Shown piece by piece: positions 6,237 through 13,161 of a stretch of 64,000 bases of DNA. Below the pieces are notes generated by a model, which did no database searches, had not been told where the DNA came from, and worked only from the letters and a program-made list of their open reading frames with translations. Both the position numbers and the translations under genes were made by a program. Within the stretch, counting starts at the first letter, position 1. Each line of letters begins with the position of its first letter. The stretch spans positions 1-64,000 of IMG/VR virus record IMGVR_UViG_3300045970_000046. One strand, written 5' to 3'. This stretch comes from a virus.

Positions 6237-6923
6237 ATGATCGAAGAGACCAAGCCGAGGCGCGAAGGTAAGGTTTACGAGCTGAAAAAGTCCGCTGTTC
6301 GTGCTGCTAGGGAGGACGGACTCGAAGAGGGTCAGTTCACCGTTAAGCAGACGAATAAGGGTTTTGCTTACGAGAAGAGTGGTAGTAAGAAGAACGGTGA
6401 GGAGAAGGTAAAGGCCGCTCCCCCTAAGCCGAAGGTTGAGGATAAGCCAAAGGCTGAAGTTAAGAAGTCCGTCAAGAAGAAGGACCCCATTCAGGAACAG
6501 CTTGATAAGGACCTAACCGAGGCTAGTGAGGCTCGTAAGGCTGAACGGGCCCGTATCGCGGCAGAAACTCCCCCAATTCCGGAAGTCACTACCAAGGTTC
6601 CGGTCCCGGAGGTTCGGACTAAGTCGGCCACGTCAACGGAGGGTGGGCCTCCTCCGATGCGTACAGCCGTTGCTGAACGTGTTAAGGTTGTGAACGACGG
6701 TAAGTTGCACAAGTCCCTCCTCGAGTCTCCGACCAAGCGTGTTTGGTCTATAGCCGAAGAGCTTGTGGCTGCTAATCCAGCTATTACCCGTAAGCAGGTT
6801 ATAGCTGAGTGTGAGAGGCTTGGTATCGCCTATTACACCGCCCGTACTCAGTATCAGCAGTGGTTGACGACTCTCCGTGAGTCTAAGGCTAATGCCGGTA
6901 AGGTTCACGTGAAGGAGAAGTAG
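6237..6923 (+). CDS. Lys/Pro-rich protein with C-terminal DNA-binding-like domain
   Basis: A 228-residue protein. Residues 1-150 are highly charged and low-complexity (Lys, Glu, Pro, Ala). The last 75 residues read KRVWSIAEELVAANPAITRK, then QVIAECERLG and TARTQYQQW, closely parallel to the C-terminal domain of the gene at 4536. Both have their own leader and are flanked by tRNA genes. CAGGAGG at 6221-6227 supports the start. A chromatin-like or transcription role is possible but unproven. Confidence 0.75.
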   Translation: MIEETKPRREGKVYELKKSAVRAAREDGLEEGQFTVKQTNKGFAYEKSGSKKNGEEKVKAAPPKPKVEDKPKAEVKKSVKKKDPIQEQLDKDLTEASEARKAERARIAAETPPIPEVTTKVPVPEVRTKSATSTEGGPPPMRTAVAERVKVVNDGKLHKSLLESPTKRVWSIAEELVAANPAITRKQVIAECERLGIAYYTARTQYQQWLTTLRESKANAGKVHVKEK

Positions 6924-6929
6924 TTGCAC

Positions 6930-6947
6930 CGGGGTCGTAAGACCCCG
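6930..6947 (+). other. hairpin with GTAA tetraloop
   Basis: CGGGGTC (6930-6936) pairs with GACCCCG (6941-6947) around the GNRA-type tetraloop GTAA. It lies between the stop at 6923 and tRNA-Leu, with no U-run, so it is more likely an mRNA 3'-end or processing hairpin than a terminator. Confidence 0.5.
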
Positions 6948-6950
6948 TCT

Positions 6951-7033
6951 GGGGCCGTGGTGGAATGGTAGACGCAGGGGACTTAAAATCCCCAGATCGC
7001 GAGATCGTCCCGGTTCGAGTCCGGGCGGCCCTA
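6951..7033 (+). tRNA. tRNA-Leu(UAA)
   Basis: Class II tRNA. Acceptor 6951-6957 pairs with 7026-7032 (G-U at the end), U8 is present, and the stem GGGGA/TCCCC encloses CTTAAAA, giving UAA. It has a long variable arm and T loop TTCGAGT. CCA is not encoded. Confidence 0.92.
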
Positions 7034-7049
7034 ATGCAGTAGAAGTGTC

Positions 7050-7344
7050 GGGCCTGAACTGGTTTCGACAGGGAACCGAAAGTAGTAGATGCGTGCCGTG
7101 GTTGGTCAGCAGGCCACGTAAAAAGCAGACCAAACAGAGAAGCGAACGAGCCCATGGCTCTGCTAGCTGTAGCGTAAGTTACACTAGCCGTTGTACCGGA
7201 AGGACCTCGAGTACCGGATACAACGTCATACACGAGGATCGTAGTTAGTACCGTATCAAAGATGTACCGGCTCCGGTAGAGCTACGCACGTAGTATCTGC
7301 TATACTAGATTTTCTGGACCGGGGTTCGATTCCCCGCAGGTCCA
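7050..7344 (+). ncRNA. ssrA: tmRNA (one-piece), tag ANEPMALLAVA
   Basis: The 5' end GGGCCTGAACTGGTTTCGAC is the tmRNA signature. It pairs (7050-7056) with CAGGTCC (7337-7343), and a tRNA-like T arm (CGGGG-TTCGATT-CCCCG) precedes it. The tag frame runs from GCG 7142 to TAA 7175-7177 and encodes ANEPMALLAVA, starting AN and ending in small hydrophobic residues like known degradation tags. tmRNA with SmpB frees stalled ribosomes and marks the product for proteolysis. CCA is not encoded. Phage-borne tmRNA is known but uncommon. Confidence 0.9.
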
Positions 7345-7363
7345 TGTTGTTCGCGTGGGTAGG

Positions 7364-7392
7364 GGACCTCCGGTGAGTGCCGGGGGTCCTTT
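7364..7392 (+). terminator. terminator 1 after tmRNA
   Basis: A 10-bp stem (7364-7373 with 7380-7389, one G-U pair) and a short T run follow the tmRNA. Confidence 0.7.
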
Positions 7393-7403
7393 ACTCGTTT
7401 AAG

Positions 7404-7440
7404 AAACGCTATGGCAATCCTGTCATGGCGTTTTGTCGTT
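7404..7440 (+). terminator. terminator 2 after tmRNA
   Basis: AAACGCTATG (7404-7413) pairs with CATGGCGTTT (7424-7433) and runs into TTTTGTCGTTT. It is a second, stronger terminator in tandem with the first and isolates the RNA cluster from the next gene block. Confidence 0.75.
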
Positions 7441-7464
7441 TAAATACCAAGTGAGAGGTTCCAC

Positions 7465-7794
7465 ATGGGAAAGTCGCAGGTTGTCGTCAAACGTTCTAAG
7501 CAGGTAATGGAGAGGTTTAGGGACTCAATCTACGAAGCGACAACCGGTAGAAATTACGAGTCCCTTCTAGTGTCCTCCGCTAGGGCTCGTTATAAGATTA
7601 AGAAGCTTAAAGAGCCCACGCCTCGTCAGGCACGGGCTCTTCGTTTTGTGTGGATGAGAAAACTAACCTTCGAAGACTGTATCGGGATTAACTGGGTAGA
7701 TCTTGGTGGTCTGTTCTGCCGTGGTTATCTCACTTGGGACGGTGATAAACTTGTCGTCATCAAAGACGCCGAAAAGTTCTTTCTCGATCGGTAA
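7465..7794 (+). CDS. hypothetical basic protein
   Basis: A 109-residue protein with a Lys/Arg-rich N-terminus (KSQVVVKRSKQVMERFRDS) and a beta-like C-terminal part (WVDLGGLFCRGYLTWDGDKLVVI). It is preceded by GAGAGG at 7451-7456 and opens the block after the tmRNA terminators. No family recognised. Confidence 0.7.
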   Translation: MGKSQVVVKRSKQVMERFRDSIYEATTGRNYESLLVSSARARYKIKKLKEPTPRQARALRFVWMRKLTFEDCIGINWVDLGGLFCRGYLTWDGDKLVVIKDAEKFFLDR

Positions 7795-7945
7795 TACGAT
7801 TCCAGAGAATATTCCTAGTGGAAAAAAGTGGGTCTGCCAGTCATGTGGTTTTCAATGGAATAGTGTTCAGCGTATTAGGTGTAGGAAGTGTGCTAAACGT
7901 AAAACCACTGATGTGACTACCTGGAACTATACTAGAAAGGATTAG
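7703..7945 (+). CDS. small zinc-ribbon protein (start uncertain)
   Basis: The C-terminal 40 residues hold a clear zinc ribbon, CQSCGFQWNSVQRIRCRKC. The frame opens at ATG 7703 (80 residues), but that overlaps the previous gene by 92 nt. GTG 7742 and TTG 7751 are alternative starts. The zinc ribbon, downstream of 7795, is the well-supported part. Confidence 0.55.
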   Translation: MVVCSAVVISLGTVINLSSSKTPKSSFSIGNTIPENIPSGKKWVCQSCGFQWNSVQRIRCRKCAKRKTTDVTTWNYTRKD

Positions 7946-7946
7946 A

Positions 7947-8207
7947 ATGGATCTCTCTAAGGTGCGCCGTTACGGAAAGTATGGACCACTCTCCCTTATG
8001 AAAGCTAAGGGCTCCGAGTTAGTTGCAGGTGATGTTTTCTGTCACGGAAAAGAGATGGCCGTTGTTCTCCGTTCCTATCCTCTGGATCATATGAAGAAGC
8101 AGAACCTAACCCTCGAGGTTGGTGACCCAGAGGTAAGTCCACTTCACGCTATGGTTTCATCTACCGAAGACTTCATCATCTACCGGGCGGAGGGTAAAGA
8201 TGACTAA
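7947..8207 (+). CDS. hypothetical protein
   Basis: An 86-residue protein with AAAGGA at 7935-7940 before ATG 7947. It has a beta-rich pattern (SELVAGDVFCHGKEMAVVLRSY) that recalls small SH3-like phage proteins, but the resemblance is weak. It overlaps the next gene by 8 nt. Confidence 0.7.
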   Translation: MDLSKVRRYGKYGPLSLMKAKGSELVAGDVFCHGKEMAVVLRSYPLDHMKKQNLTLEVGDPEVSPLHAMVSSTEDFIIYRAEGKDD

Positions 8208-8598
8208 GCTGGTTAAGCACGAGTATATATTTGAGATGTGTTCCCCGGACGGAAAGGCCATTGAGTATACAATGGTTATCTCCTTCACTCCGGGGATACC
8301 CGCCAATATTACAGCCCGAATGGAAGACAGCTACCCGGCTGAGGGTGCGGAGCTTGATAGTGTAGAGGTCTACTATCGTAACTCTACGCCCTGTAAGGCC
8401 ACCACCCACGGTCCAGACCACACCGGTATCGGCGAAGGCGGCCTGTGTCCATTCTGTAAGGGTATGAAGTATATCAAGGTTAACGAGAGGCGTAAGGAGC
8501 TAGACGATATTCTTACAGACGAACAGCTCTATGCCATTATCGACGAGGTTGAACCCGAAGAGTCGGACGAGCCGGACCTCGAGCGCGACGATGACTGA
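8200..8598 (+). CDS. hypothetical protein with CxxC motif
   Basis: A 132-residue protein. Residues 65-88 hold CKATTHGPDHTGIGEGGLC and CPFC, a likely metal site. The C-terminus is very acidic (EPEESDEPDLERDDD). It overlaps genes on both sides. Function unknown. Confidence 0.7.
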   Translation: MTKLVKHEYIFEMCSPDGKAIEYTMVISFTPGIPANITARMEDSYPAEGAELDSVEVYYRNSTPCKATTHGPDHTGIGEGGLCPFCKGMKYIKVNERRKELDDILTDEQLYAIIDEVEPEESDEPDLERDDD

Positions 8599-8815
8599 AA
8601 AGAAGCGGTCGATCCGTATAGAGCACGGTTGGATCCGATGTAGTTGTTCGGATAAGACCCCCGATCATGCTTCGGATAAAGAGCGGGCTCAGTCCGTTAA
8701 GTTCGAGCTCTTTGTTTCGTCCGATAGCCACAAATGGGCGGTCTGCCAGAATTGTAGCTACGAACACAAGTTGTCGTTCATCTTTAACGAAATGAACGAC
8801 TACACGGCGGACTAA
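8591..8815 (+). CDS. Cys-containing small protein
   Basis: A 74-residue protein starting at ATG 8591, overlapping the previous stop. It contains CSCSDKTPDH and CQNCSYEHK, a probable zinc site. The in-frame ATG at 8531 lies well inside the previous gene and is not favoured. Confidence 0.7.
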   Translation: MTEKKRSIRIEHGWIRCSCSDKTPDHASDKERAQSVKFELFVSSDSHKWAVCQNCSYEHKLSFIFNEMNDYTAD

Positions 8816-9258
8816 TGAGTTTCATCGGCCCCTGCATGTGTCGCGGAGTTGTTTCAGTCTGGGAAGACTGGAATAAAGAGTATCCGTGTTGCGAACAGGG
8901 CGTTATGCACTCTCCGGTAGGGTGTATCCGGCGTGATCTCTCTATAGGGCAACTAAGAGCGCTCTATAGAGAGATGTCCGGGTACATCTTCCCGGATAGC
9001 TCTAAAGCTGTTCTATTCCAGGCTGTAATGTCTCAGTTTAAGATAAATCCTGAAATAGCACAGAAATACCCTGTAGTCCTTACCCCCGTAGCCACCGTTT
9101 CTACCATTTTCAACGTAGAAGAAACCCCGCCTCTAAAACGAAAACGTGTAGGCGGTACGGTGGACGGGGTGGGATCAACCGTTACACCGGCGAAGTTACA
9201 AAAGAAGCCCGATGTCGTAGTAAATCCCGGTCCGATCAAACCTCCGTGGGTGAAATAA
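8815..9258 (+). CDS. hypothetical protein ending in KPPWVK
   Basis: A 147-residue protein. The N-terminal third has CMCRG and CCEQG clusters, and residues 40-80 look like a small helical domain. A basic, Pro/Val-rich linker follows, ending in PGPIKPPWVK. The next protein and that at 10721 end the same way. ATG 8815 overlaps the preceding stop. Confidence 0.7.
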   Translation: MSFIGPCMCRGVVSVWEDWNKEYPCCEQGVMHSPVGCIRRDLSIGQLRALYREMSGYIFPDSSKAVLFQAVMSQFKINPEIAQKYPVVLTPVATVSTIFNVEETPPLKRKRVGGTVDGVGSTVTPAKLQKKPDVVVNPGPIKPPWVK

Positions 9259-9470
9259 TGGCAGATCAGGTTTTAGTCGTAGAACCATATACAAGAAAGA
9301 TTCTGAATTTAGAGTCTATGGACAAGAAAGTCCTAAGGCAATACGCCAGAAAGGCTGACGCGAAATTTCCCGAACTGCAGAAGCAGGTACTGGACTTTCT
9401 AGGAACAGATATCGGTCCAGCCCCTATTGTGACCGGTGAACAGAACTTCAAGCCACCTTGGGTGAAATAA
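9258..9470 (+). CDS. small protein ending in KPPWVK
   Basis: A 70-residue basic protein. ATG 9258 overlaps the TAA of the previous gene. It has a helical central part (DKKVLRQYARKADAKFPELQKQVLDFLG) and ends in NFKPPWVK, like its neighbour. The nucleotide junction at its end (TGGGTGAAATAATG) repeats the one at its start. Function unknown. Confidence 0.7.
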   Translation: MADQVLVVEPYTRKILNLESMDKKVLRQYARKADAKFPELQKQVLDFLGTDIGPAPIVTGEQNFKPPWVK

Positions 9471-9673
9471 TGAAACTCGTCTATAAAGAAGAGCCTACTA
9501 GGGAAGTTAAGCTGGGTGACGCAGTTAAAGACTTCAGAGGTCATCCCGGTATTATCGAAAACGTCTATGCCCCAGGAACTTCCGGCGGTGGTCGCGGTGG
9601 TAAGATCAAGCTAAAGGACCGGGTAGGCCTGTTCTTCCCTAGTGTTATCGGAACGGAGTTTGTAGATGAGTGA
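9470..9673 (+). CDS. hypothetical small protein
   Basis: A 67-residue protein with a central Gly-rich loop (APGTSGGGRGGKIKL). Beta pattern and length suggest a small barrel. The motif V-x-D-x-x-G-x-x-G-I-I is common in phage small proteins of unknown function. ATG 9470 overlaps the previous stop. Confidence 0.65.
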   Translation: MKLVYKEEPTREVKLGDAVKDFRGHPGIIENVYAPGTSGGGRGGKIKLKDRVGLFFPSVIGTEFVDE

Positions 9674-9866
9674 TACCTATACCATTAAGAGGCTTTTTCA
9701 AGATTCAACTAAAGTAGCTGAAACTATCAAGACAGGTCTTACGCTAGAGGAGGCACAGAGACATTGTAACGATCCTGAAACGTCAAGCCGTACCTGTCGT
9801 AAGCGGGAAAATACTAGACGTACACAGCAGTTTGGAAAGTGGTTCGACGCTTACGTAGAGGAGTGA
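9666..9866 (+). CDS. small conserved-type phage protein (LTLEEAQRHCNDPETSS)
   Basis: A 66-residue protein, MSDTYTIKRLF...LTLEEAQRHCNDPETSSRTC...WFDAYVEE. From memory this pattern recurs as a small protein in many phages, but no function is known to me. It overlaps both neighbours. Confidence 0.75.
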   Translation: MSDTYTIKRLFQDSTKVAETIKTGLTLEEAQRHCNDPETSSRTCRKRENTRRTQQFGKWFDAYVEE

Positions 9867-9868
9867 TT

Positions 9869-10171
9869 ATGATTCAAAAGTGTCCGGAGACGCAGCCGTT
9901 TGTAGAGGATAAGGCTAGAGCCGATGACGAACCGGCTTGGTGGTCTTTATCCTATCCACCGCCACCTATCGGTACACCTGTTAAGATTACAGCATGGGAG
10001 ACTCTAGACGAAGGTACGTATCGAACGGGTACGGTTGTCGGATATACAATTAGTCATGGCTGGTTGATGATTAACGTTAGGCCTGATTCTAGGCCTCTTT
10101 GGCATCTTGTTCAAAATCCAGAGAGATCGATTTGTCTTTTTGCCGGAAGAGAGCTAGACTGGGTTCGTTAG
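9869..10171 (+). CDS. hypothetical protein
   Basis: A 100-residue protein with ATG 9869 behind GAGGAG (9858-9863). It is Pro/Trp-rich in the first half and beta-rich later (GTPVKITAWETLDEGTYRTG), suggesting a small barrel domain. No family recognised. Confidence 0.7.
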   Translation: MIQKCPETQPFVEDKARADDEPAWWSLSYPPPPIGTPVKITAWETLDEGTYRTGTVVGYTISHGWLMINVRPDSRPLWHLVQNPERSICLFAGRELDWVR

Positions 10172-10282
10172 ATGTTTATCATCCAGCTTATTGTCTGTAT
10201 CATGCTACTCCCTTTCGCCTTAGTGAAAGGTGCATGGGAGCTACACGTATATAATGAGTTAAAGCGAAGAGGAGAACTATGA
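10172..10282 (+). CDS. 36-residue membrane peptide
   Basis: An open frame from ATG 10172 (touching the previous TAG) to TGA 10280-10282, which overlaps the next ATG as ATGA. Residues 2-18 (FIIQLIVCIMLLPFALV) form one membrane span, followed by a basic tail ending KRRGEL. Size and overlaps fit a small membrane-active phage peptide. The ribosome binding site is weak. Confidence 0.6.
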   Translation: MFIIQLIVCIMLLPFALVKGAWELHVYNELKRRGEL

Positions 10283-10470
10283 CAGTAGAACAAAAAGCAT
10301 GGATTGATAAGTCGGCCTACGACGAACTCTTACAGAGGTGGAAGTTCGCCCCTCCCGGTGACCCAATGTTCATGGGAGACATTGGAAAATACTACATGAA
10401 GGTAATGGACGAGAAAAGGCATACCGATCCAGAAGGTGTAGCAAGGGCCCGTGCGAAGATGGGTGGCTAA
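10279..10470 (+). CDS. hypothetical small protein
   Basis: A 63-residue protein with GAGGAG at 10268-10273. Charged and helical (DKSAYDELLQRWKF...). The stop is directly followed by the next ATG. Function unknown. Confidence 0.65.
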   Translation: MTVEQKAWIDKSAYDELLQRWKFAPPGDPMFMGDIGKYYMKVMDEKRHTDPEGVARARAKMGG

Positions 10471-10740
10471 ATGCGTACATTCACAAAAGATCAGTTAAAG
10501 GAAGCCTACGAGCAATATATTCATTTCTACCAGGACGGGATGTATGATACAAGTTCCCTGCTGGAAGATGTGGAATACGACCTTCCTAGCCTACGTAGTA
10601 ATCAGGAACTACTCAACCCGGAAGAGCAACACAGAGAGGAGATAGCCATTATTGAATGGAAGCTTAATTTTATGAAGGCTGTACTCGAAGATTTCATCGA
10701 GTGTACCTTCGAAGGTTTAAATGGGACCACGACTAAGTAG
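10471..10740 (+). CDS. hypothetical helical protein
   Basis: An 89-residue acidic protein, predicted all-helical, rich in Tyr and Glu. It overlaps the next gene by 20 nt. No family recognised. Confidence 0.65.
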   Translation: MRTFTKDQLKEAYEQYIHFYQDGMYDTSSLLEDVEYDLPSLRSNQELLNPEEQHREEIAIIEWKLNFMKAVLEDFIECTFEGLNGTTTK

Positions 10741-10960
10741 CTACTGCCGTTGTGGATTCCAACGTACAGCCATCCACGAAATGGGTGAATGTCCGGCTCT
10801 ATTAGCGTACCTCGAAACTCTAAGGTCTGGAAAGAGAGAAAAACCATGCCAATCCCCGGTTACACCTTCGAAGATCCAAACGAACCAAAGCCCTCGAGCT
10901 GCTCCTGCGGTGGTAACTGTTCACGGGGAAAAGAAGTTCAAGCCCCCGTGGGAGAAGTAA
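10721..10960 (+). CDS. small Cys protein ending in KPPWEK
   Basis: A 79-residue protein. The N-terminus (CRCGFQRTAIHEMGEC) is a compact Cys cluster. A Pro/Ala-rich linker leads to the ending KKFKPPWEK, the same C-terminal signature as in the proteins at 8815 and 9258. That shared end supports this frame although a second frame overlaps its last 115 nt. Confidence 0.65.
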   Translation: MGPRLSSYCRCGFQRTAIHEMGECPALLAYLETLRSGKREKPCQSPVTPSKIQTNQSPRAAPAVVTVHGEKKFKPPWEK

Positions 10961-11142
10961 GGCCAGAAGACGCGGTACATACCATCACGACTGTTGTTAA
11001 GTGGGCTAAGTGCACAGCGTGTGGTCAATCGGGTGTAGTCTGCTGTAGCGAGCGTTGTTCGGGTGAACAGGATAAGCCTGGAATGTCAGGTTGGTCTGTA
11101 GAGCCCTATTGTATCAAGTGCTGTGAACACAAATGGAGCTAA
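10846..11142 (+). CDS. Cys-rich zinc protein (start uncertain)
   Basis: A 98-residue protein with CSCGGNC, CTACGQSGVVCC and CIKCCEHK clusters. From ATG 10846 it overlaps the KPPWEK gene by 115 nt in another frame. A GTG at 10948 would give 64 residues, only a 13-nt overlap, and would keep the CTACG and CIKCC clusters. I cannot decide between the two. Confidence 0.6.
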   Translation: MPIPGYTFEDPNEPKPSSCSCGGNCSRGKEVQAPVGEVRPEDAVHTITTVVKWAKCTACGQSGVVCCSERCSGEQDKPGMSGWSVEPYCIKCCEHKWS

Positions 11143-11144
11143 CC

Positions 11145-11549
11145 ATGGAAATCGTTCAGGATATTCCCCTAAGCCGTTTCGCAGATCTTCTCGTTTCTGC
11201 TTTTGAGGGAGGTTCGAACTACTGGTATAATATCGAGAGCTTTAAGAAGCCTGAGAAGTTCACAGAGTTGTGTGGTCACGAAACCGCGGAAGAGGCTGCG
11301 ATGTACAGGCATATGTCCTATGCCGTTAATCCCGGAGGTGCGATTGTTGTAAGTGATCGTGTCGGTTGTGAGGAGGGTGATACTGTCACAAAGGCCGAAC
11401 TTAATCTATCCGTTATCCGGGTAGGGGCCATACTCATGGCAAAGCAGTATCCTCTTCACTGGGCTAACTTTGTCAGTGGGAATGACGACGCGGAGACTGG
11501 GGATGTATTCCTGCAGTGCTGCGTATTTGGGAAGATTATCTATGGGTAA
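11145..11549 (+). CDS. conserved-type phage protein (LLVSAFEGGSNYW)
   Basis: A 134-residue protein. ATG 11145 has GGAG at 11134-11137; an in-frame ATG at 11133 is closer to the previous gene. The ADLLVSAFEGGSNYWYNIE start and the ETGDVFLQCCVFGKIIYG end match a pattern I know from many phages, where it is of unknown function. Confidence 0.75.
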   Translation: MEIVQDIPLSRFADLLVSAFEGGSNYWYNIESFKKPEKFTELCGHETAEEAAMYRHMSYAVNPGGAIVVSDRVGCEEGDTVTKAELNLSVIRVGAILMAKQYPLHWANFVSGNDDAETGDVFLQCCVFGKIIYG

Positions 11550-11748
11550 ACGACAAGCGAAGATTAGGCACGAGAGGGTAGGCTTCTCCTGCGCGGACTG
11601 CGAAGGCCCCCTCGAACCATACTGGAATAATCAGGAAGGGCTAATGAAGATTAACCGAATGAATGAACCAGTCGAGGACAATGGGCGCTACACCTACTGC
11701 CCGCATTGTGGCCACAAAAATTGGTATCCGGTTCTCTTTGTGAGGTGA
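11542..11748 (+). CDS. zinc-ribbon protein
   Basis: A 68-residue protein with two CxxC pairs, CADCEG and CPHCGHKNWYP, forming a zinc ribbon. ATG 11542 overlaps the previous stop by 8 nt. Function unknown. Confidence 0.7.
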   Translation: MGKRQAKIRHERVGFSCADCEGPLEPYWNNQEGLMKINRMNEPVEDNGRYTYCPHCGHKNWYPVLFVR

Positions 11749-11750
11749 TC

Positions 11751-11960
11751 ATGTTAGATTTAGAGTACGACGGTGAGAGTGTTAGACGTATAACCGATAC
11801 TAGTAATCCTAGAGTCGGATGGACCGAGTATCTTTGCCCGACCTGTAAGAAATGGAATGAATCCGATGATGTAATTTGGTACGACGAGACAATCGACGCC
11901 TACGTAATGGATACAGCTAACGCGAGGCCTTACTGTCAGGGTTGTGAACCCTCCGAATAA
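11751..11960 (+). CDS. zinc-binding small protein
   Basis: A 69-residue acidic protein with CPTCKKW and CQGCEP, a second probable zinc ribbon adjacent to the previous gene. GAGGTGATC precedes ATG 11751. Confidence 0.7.
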   Translation: MLDLEYDGESVRRITDTSNPRVGWTEYLCPTCKKWNESDDVIWYDETIDAYVMDTANARPYCQGCEPSE

Positions 11961-11978
11961 GTGAAAGGTTAGACTCCT

Positions 11979-12224
11979 ATGAATCCTCCTGATACGGAAA
12001 CTAAAGCCGAAGAGCTTGTGGGTACAAACATCCCAGAGTTCTTCGCCGCTGTAAGAGAGGCTGTTTCGCTAGCCCACGGCTACTACTGGAAGCCGATGAC
12101 GATCTGGCGTAGTAGGTCGAATAAGCGGCGCTTCGTAGTGGTTAGAAAAGACTACGTAAATGTGGATAAGACGGAGTGGGAACGTATCACTACTATCACT
12201 CCACATGGAGGATTTTCTCGATGA
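11979..12224 (+). CDS. hypothetical protein
   Basis: An 81-residue protein with a helical N-terminal half and a basic strand-rich C-terminus (WRSRSNKRRFVVVRKDYV). GAAAGG at 11963-11968 lies ahead of ATG 11979. The stop overlaps the next start. Confidence 0.65.
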   Translation: MNPPDTETKAEELVGTNIPEFFAAVREAVSLAHGYYWKPMTIWRSRSNKRRFVVVRKDYVNVDKTEWERITTITPHGGFSR

Positions 12225-12445
12225 GTTACCATCGGTTCAGATCTTCCGAAGGGGATGAGTATGGATCCTTCGAAGTCTTCTATGAAGATGGTTCGAACTC
12301 CGACTTTAGAGATGAGGAAGATCAGGCCCTACCTCCCGGCTGGTATTGGTGGCCGTGTTCTGTAGGATGTATGCCAGAATCTATGGCCTTCGGACCATTT
12401 GATTCAGAAGAACTAGCCCTAAACGATGCTCATAAGGATACCTAA
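12221..12445 (+). CDS. hypothetical protein
   Basis: A 74-residue acidic protein with GYFEVFYEDGS-like strands and a WYWWPCSVGC stretch. ATG 12221 overlaps the previous TGA; GGAGG at 12207-12211 supports it. No family recognised. Confidence 0.7.
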   Translation: MSYHRFRSSEGDEYGSFEVFYEDGSNSDFRDEEDQALPPGWYWWPCSVGCMPESMAFGPFDSEELALNDAHKDT

Positions 12446-12696
12446 TGCCTATCCGTCCAAGGTATGTTAAGAATCCAAAGAAACTGTTTACCGGCTCGTG
12501 CCATGCAGCCTTAGTCGAACTAAATATAGCTCTTAATAAGAGTAGCTACAATAACCCCATCAACGAACCGGAGATACGTAAAGTCCTCAAGGCGACATTT
12601 GGTTCAGAAGCCAAGGGGTTTGGTACTATCGTAGCTCTTCGTAACGCCCTACACGCCCTAGAGAAGGAACTTGTCAATGAACGACTTAAGTGGTAA
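12445..12696 (+). CDS. hypothetical basic helical protein
   Basis: An 83-residue protein, basic and helical, starting at an ATG that overlaps the previous TAA. It overlaps the next gene by 20 nt. Function unknown. Confidence 0.65.
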   Translation: MPIRPRYVKNPKKLFTGSCHAALVELNIALNKSSYNNPINEPEIRKVLKATFGSEAKGFGTIVALRNALHALEKELVNERLKW

Positions 12697-12949
12697 GGAC
12701 GCAGCTTACGCTCTAGAGAATTTTATCAATAAGGCGTCTAAGGAAGACCTGGAAGAATTTACGTTATATATCGTAGATACTATGCACCGCACTCTTCAAC
12801 AGAAATTGATGAGGGTGCTTGTAGTCTTAATTCGTCGCTGGGGTAAGATGCCGCCGGGTGGGTATGACCTTAGAAACGAATCGACTATTAAGCTTTGCCA
12901 GCGTCTTACCCTAACCTTAGCCGAGTCTAGCTATCTACCGTTTATCTAG
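12677..12949 (+). CDS. hypothetical helical protein
   Basis: A 90-residue all-helical protein. ATG 12677 has AAGGA at 12664-12668; a TTG two codons earlier is also possible. No family recognised. Confidence 0.65.
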   Translation: MNDLSGKDAAYALENFINKASKEDLEEFTLYIVDTMHRTLQQKLMRVLVVLIRRWGKMPPGGYDLRNESTIKLCQRLTLTLAESSYLPFI

Positions 12950-12957
12950 GAGATATC

Positions 12958-13161
12958 ATGAGTGTTATTCCGAAAAAGGTTTCGAAGGACGATCAGCTTG
13001 AAATGAATCAGATTACGGCTCGTATCCGTAAGCTGGTTAAGAAGCTTAAGGCGGAGGCTTACACGGGTGAGTTGAGTAAGGATGGAAAGTTTAGTGGAAA
13101 GATTAGATGGGCTACGCCGGTCATCACAGCTCAAGCCCTACCGGAAGTAGAGGACGATTAA
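12958..13161 (+). CDS. small basic protein
   Basis: A 67-residue Lys-rich protein (QMNQITARIRKLVKKLKAEAYTGE) preceded by AGGAG (12949-12953). It could bind nucleic acid. The stop overlaps the next ATG. Confidence 0.65.
   Translation: MSVIPKKVSKDDQLEMNQITARIRKLVKKLKAEAYTGELSKDGKFSGKIRWATPVITAQALPEVEDD

Noticed and set aside
7045-7248. 67-residue plus-strand frame over the tmRNA
   Set aside because: It lies wholly within the tmRNA and reads through its conserved stems.
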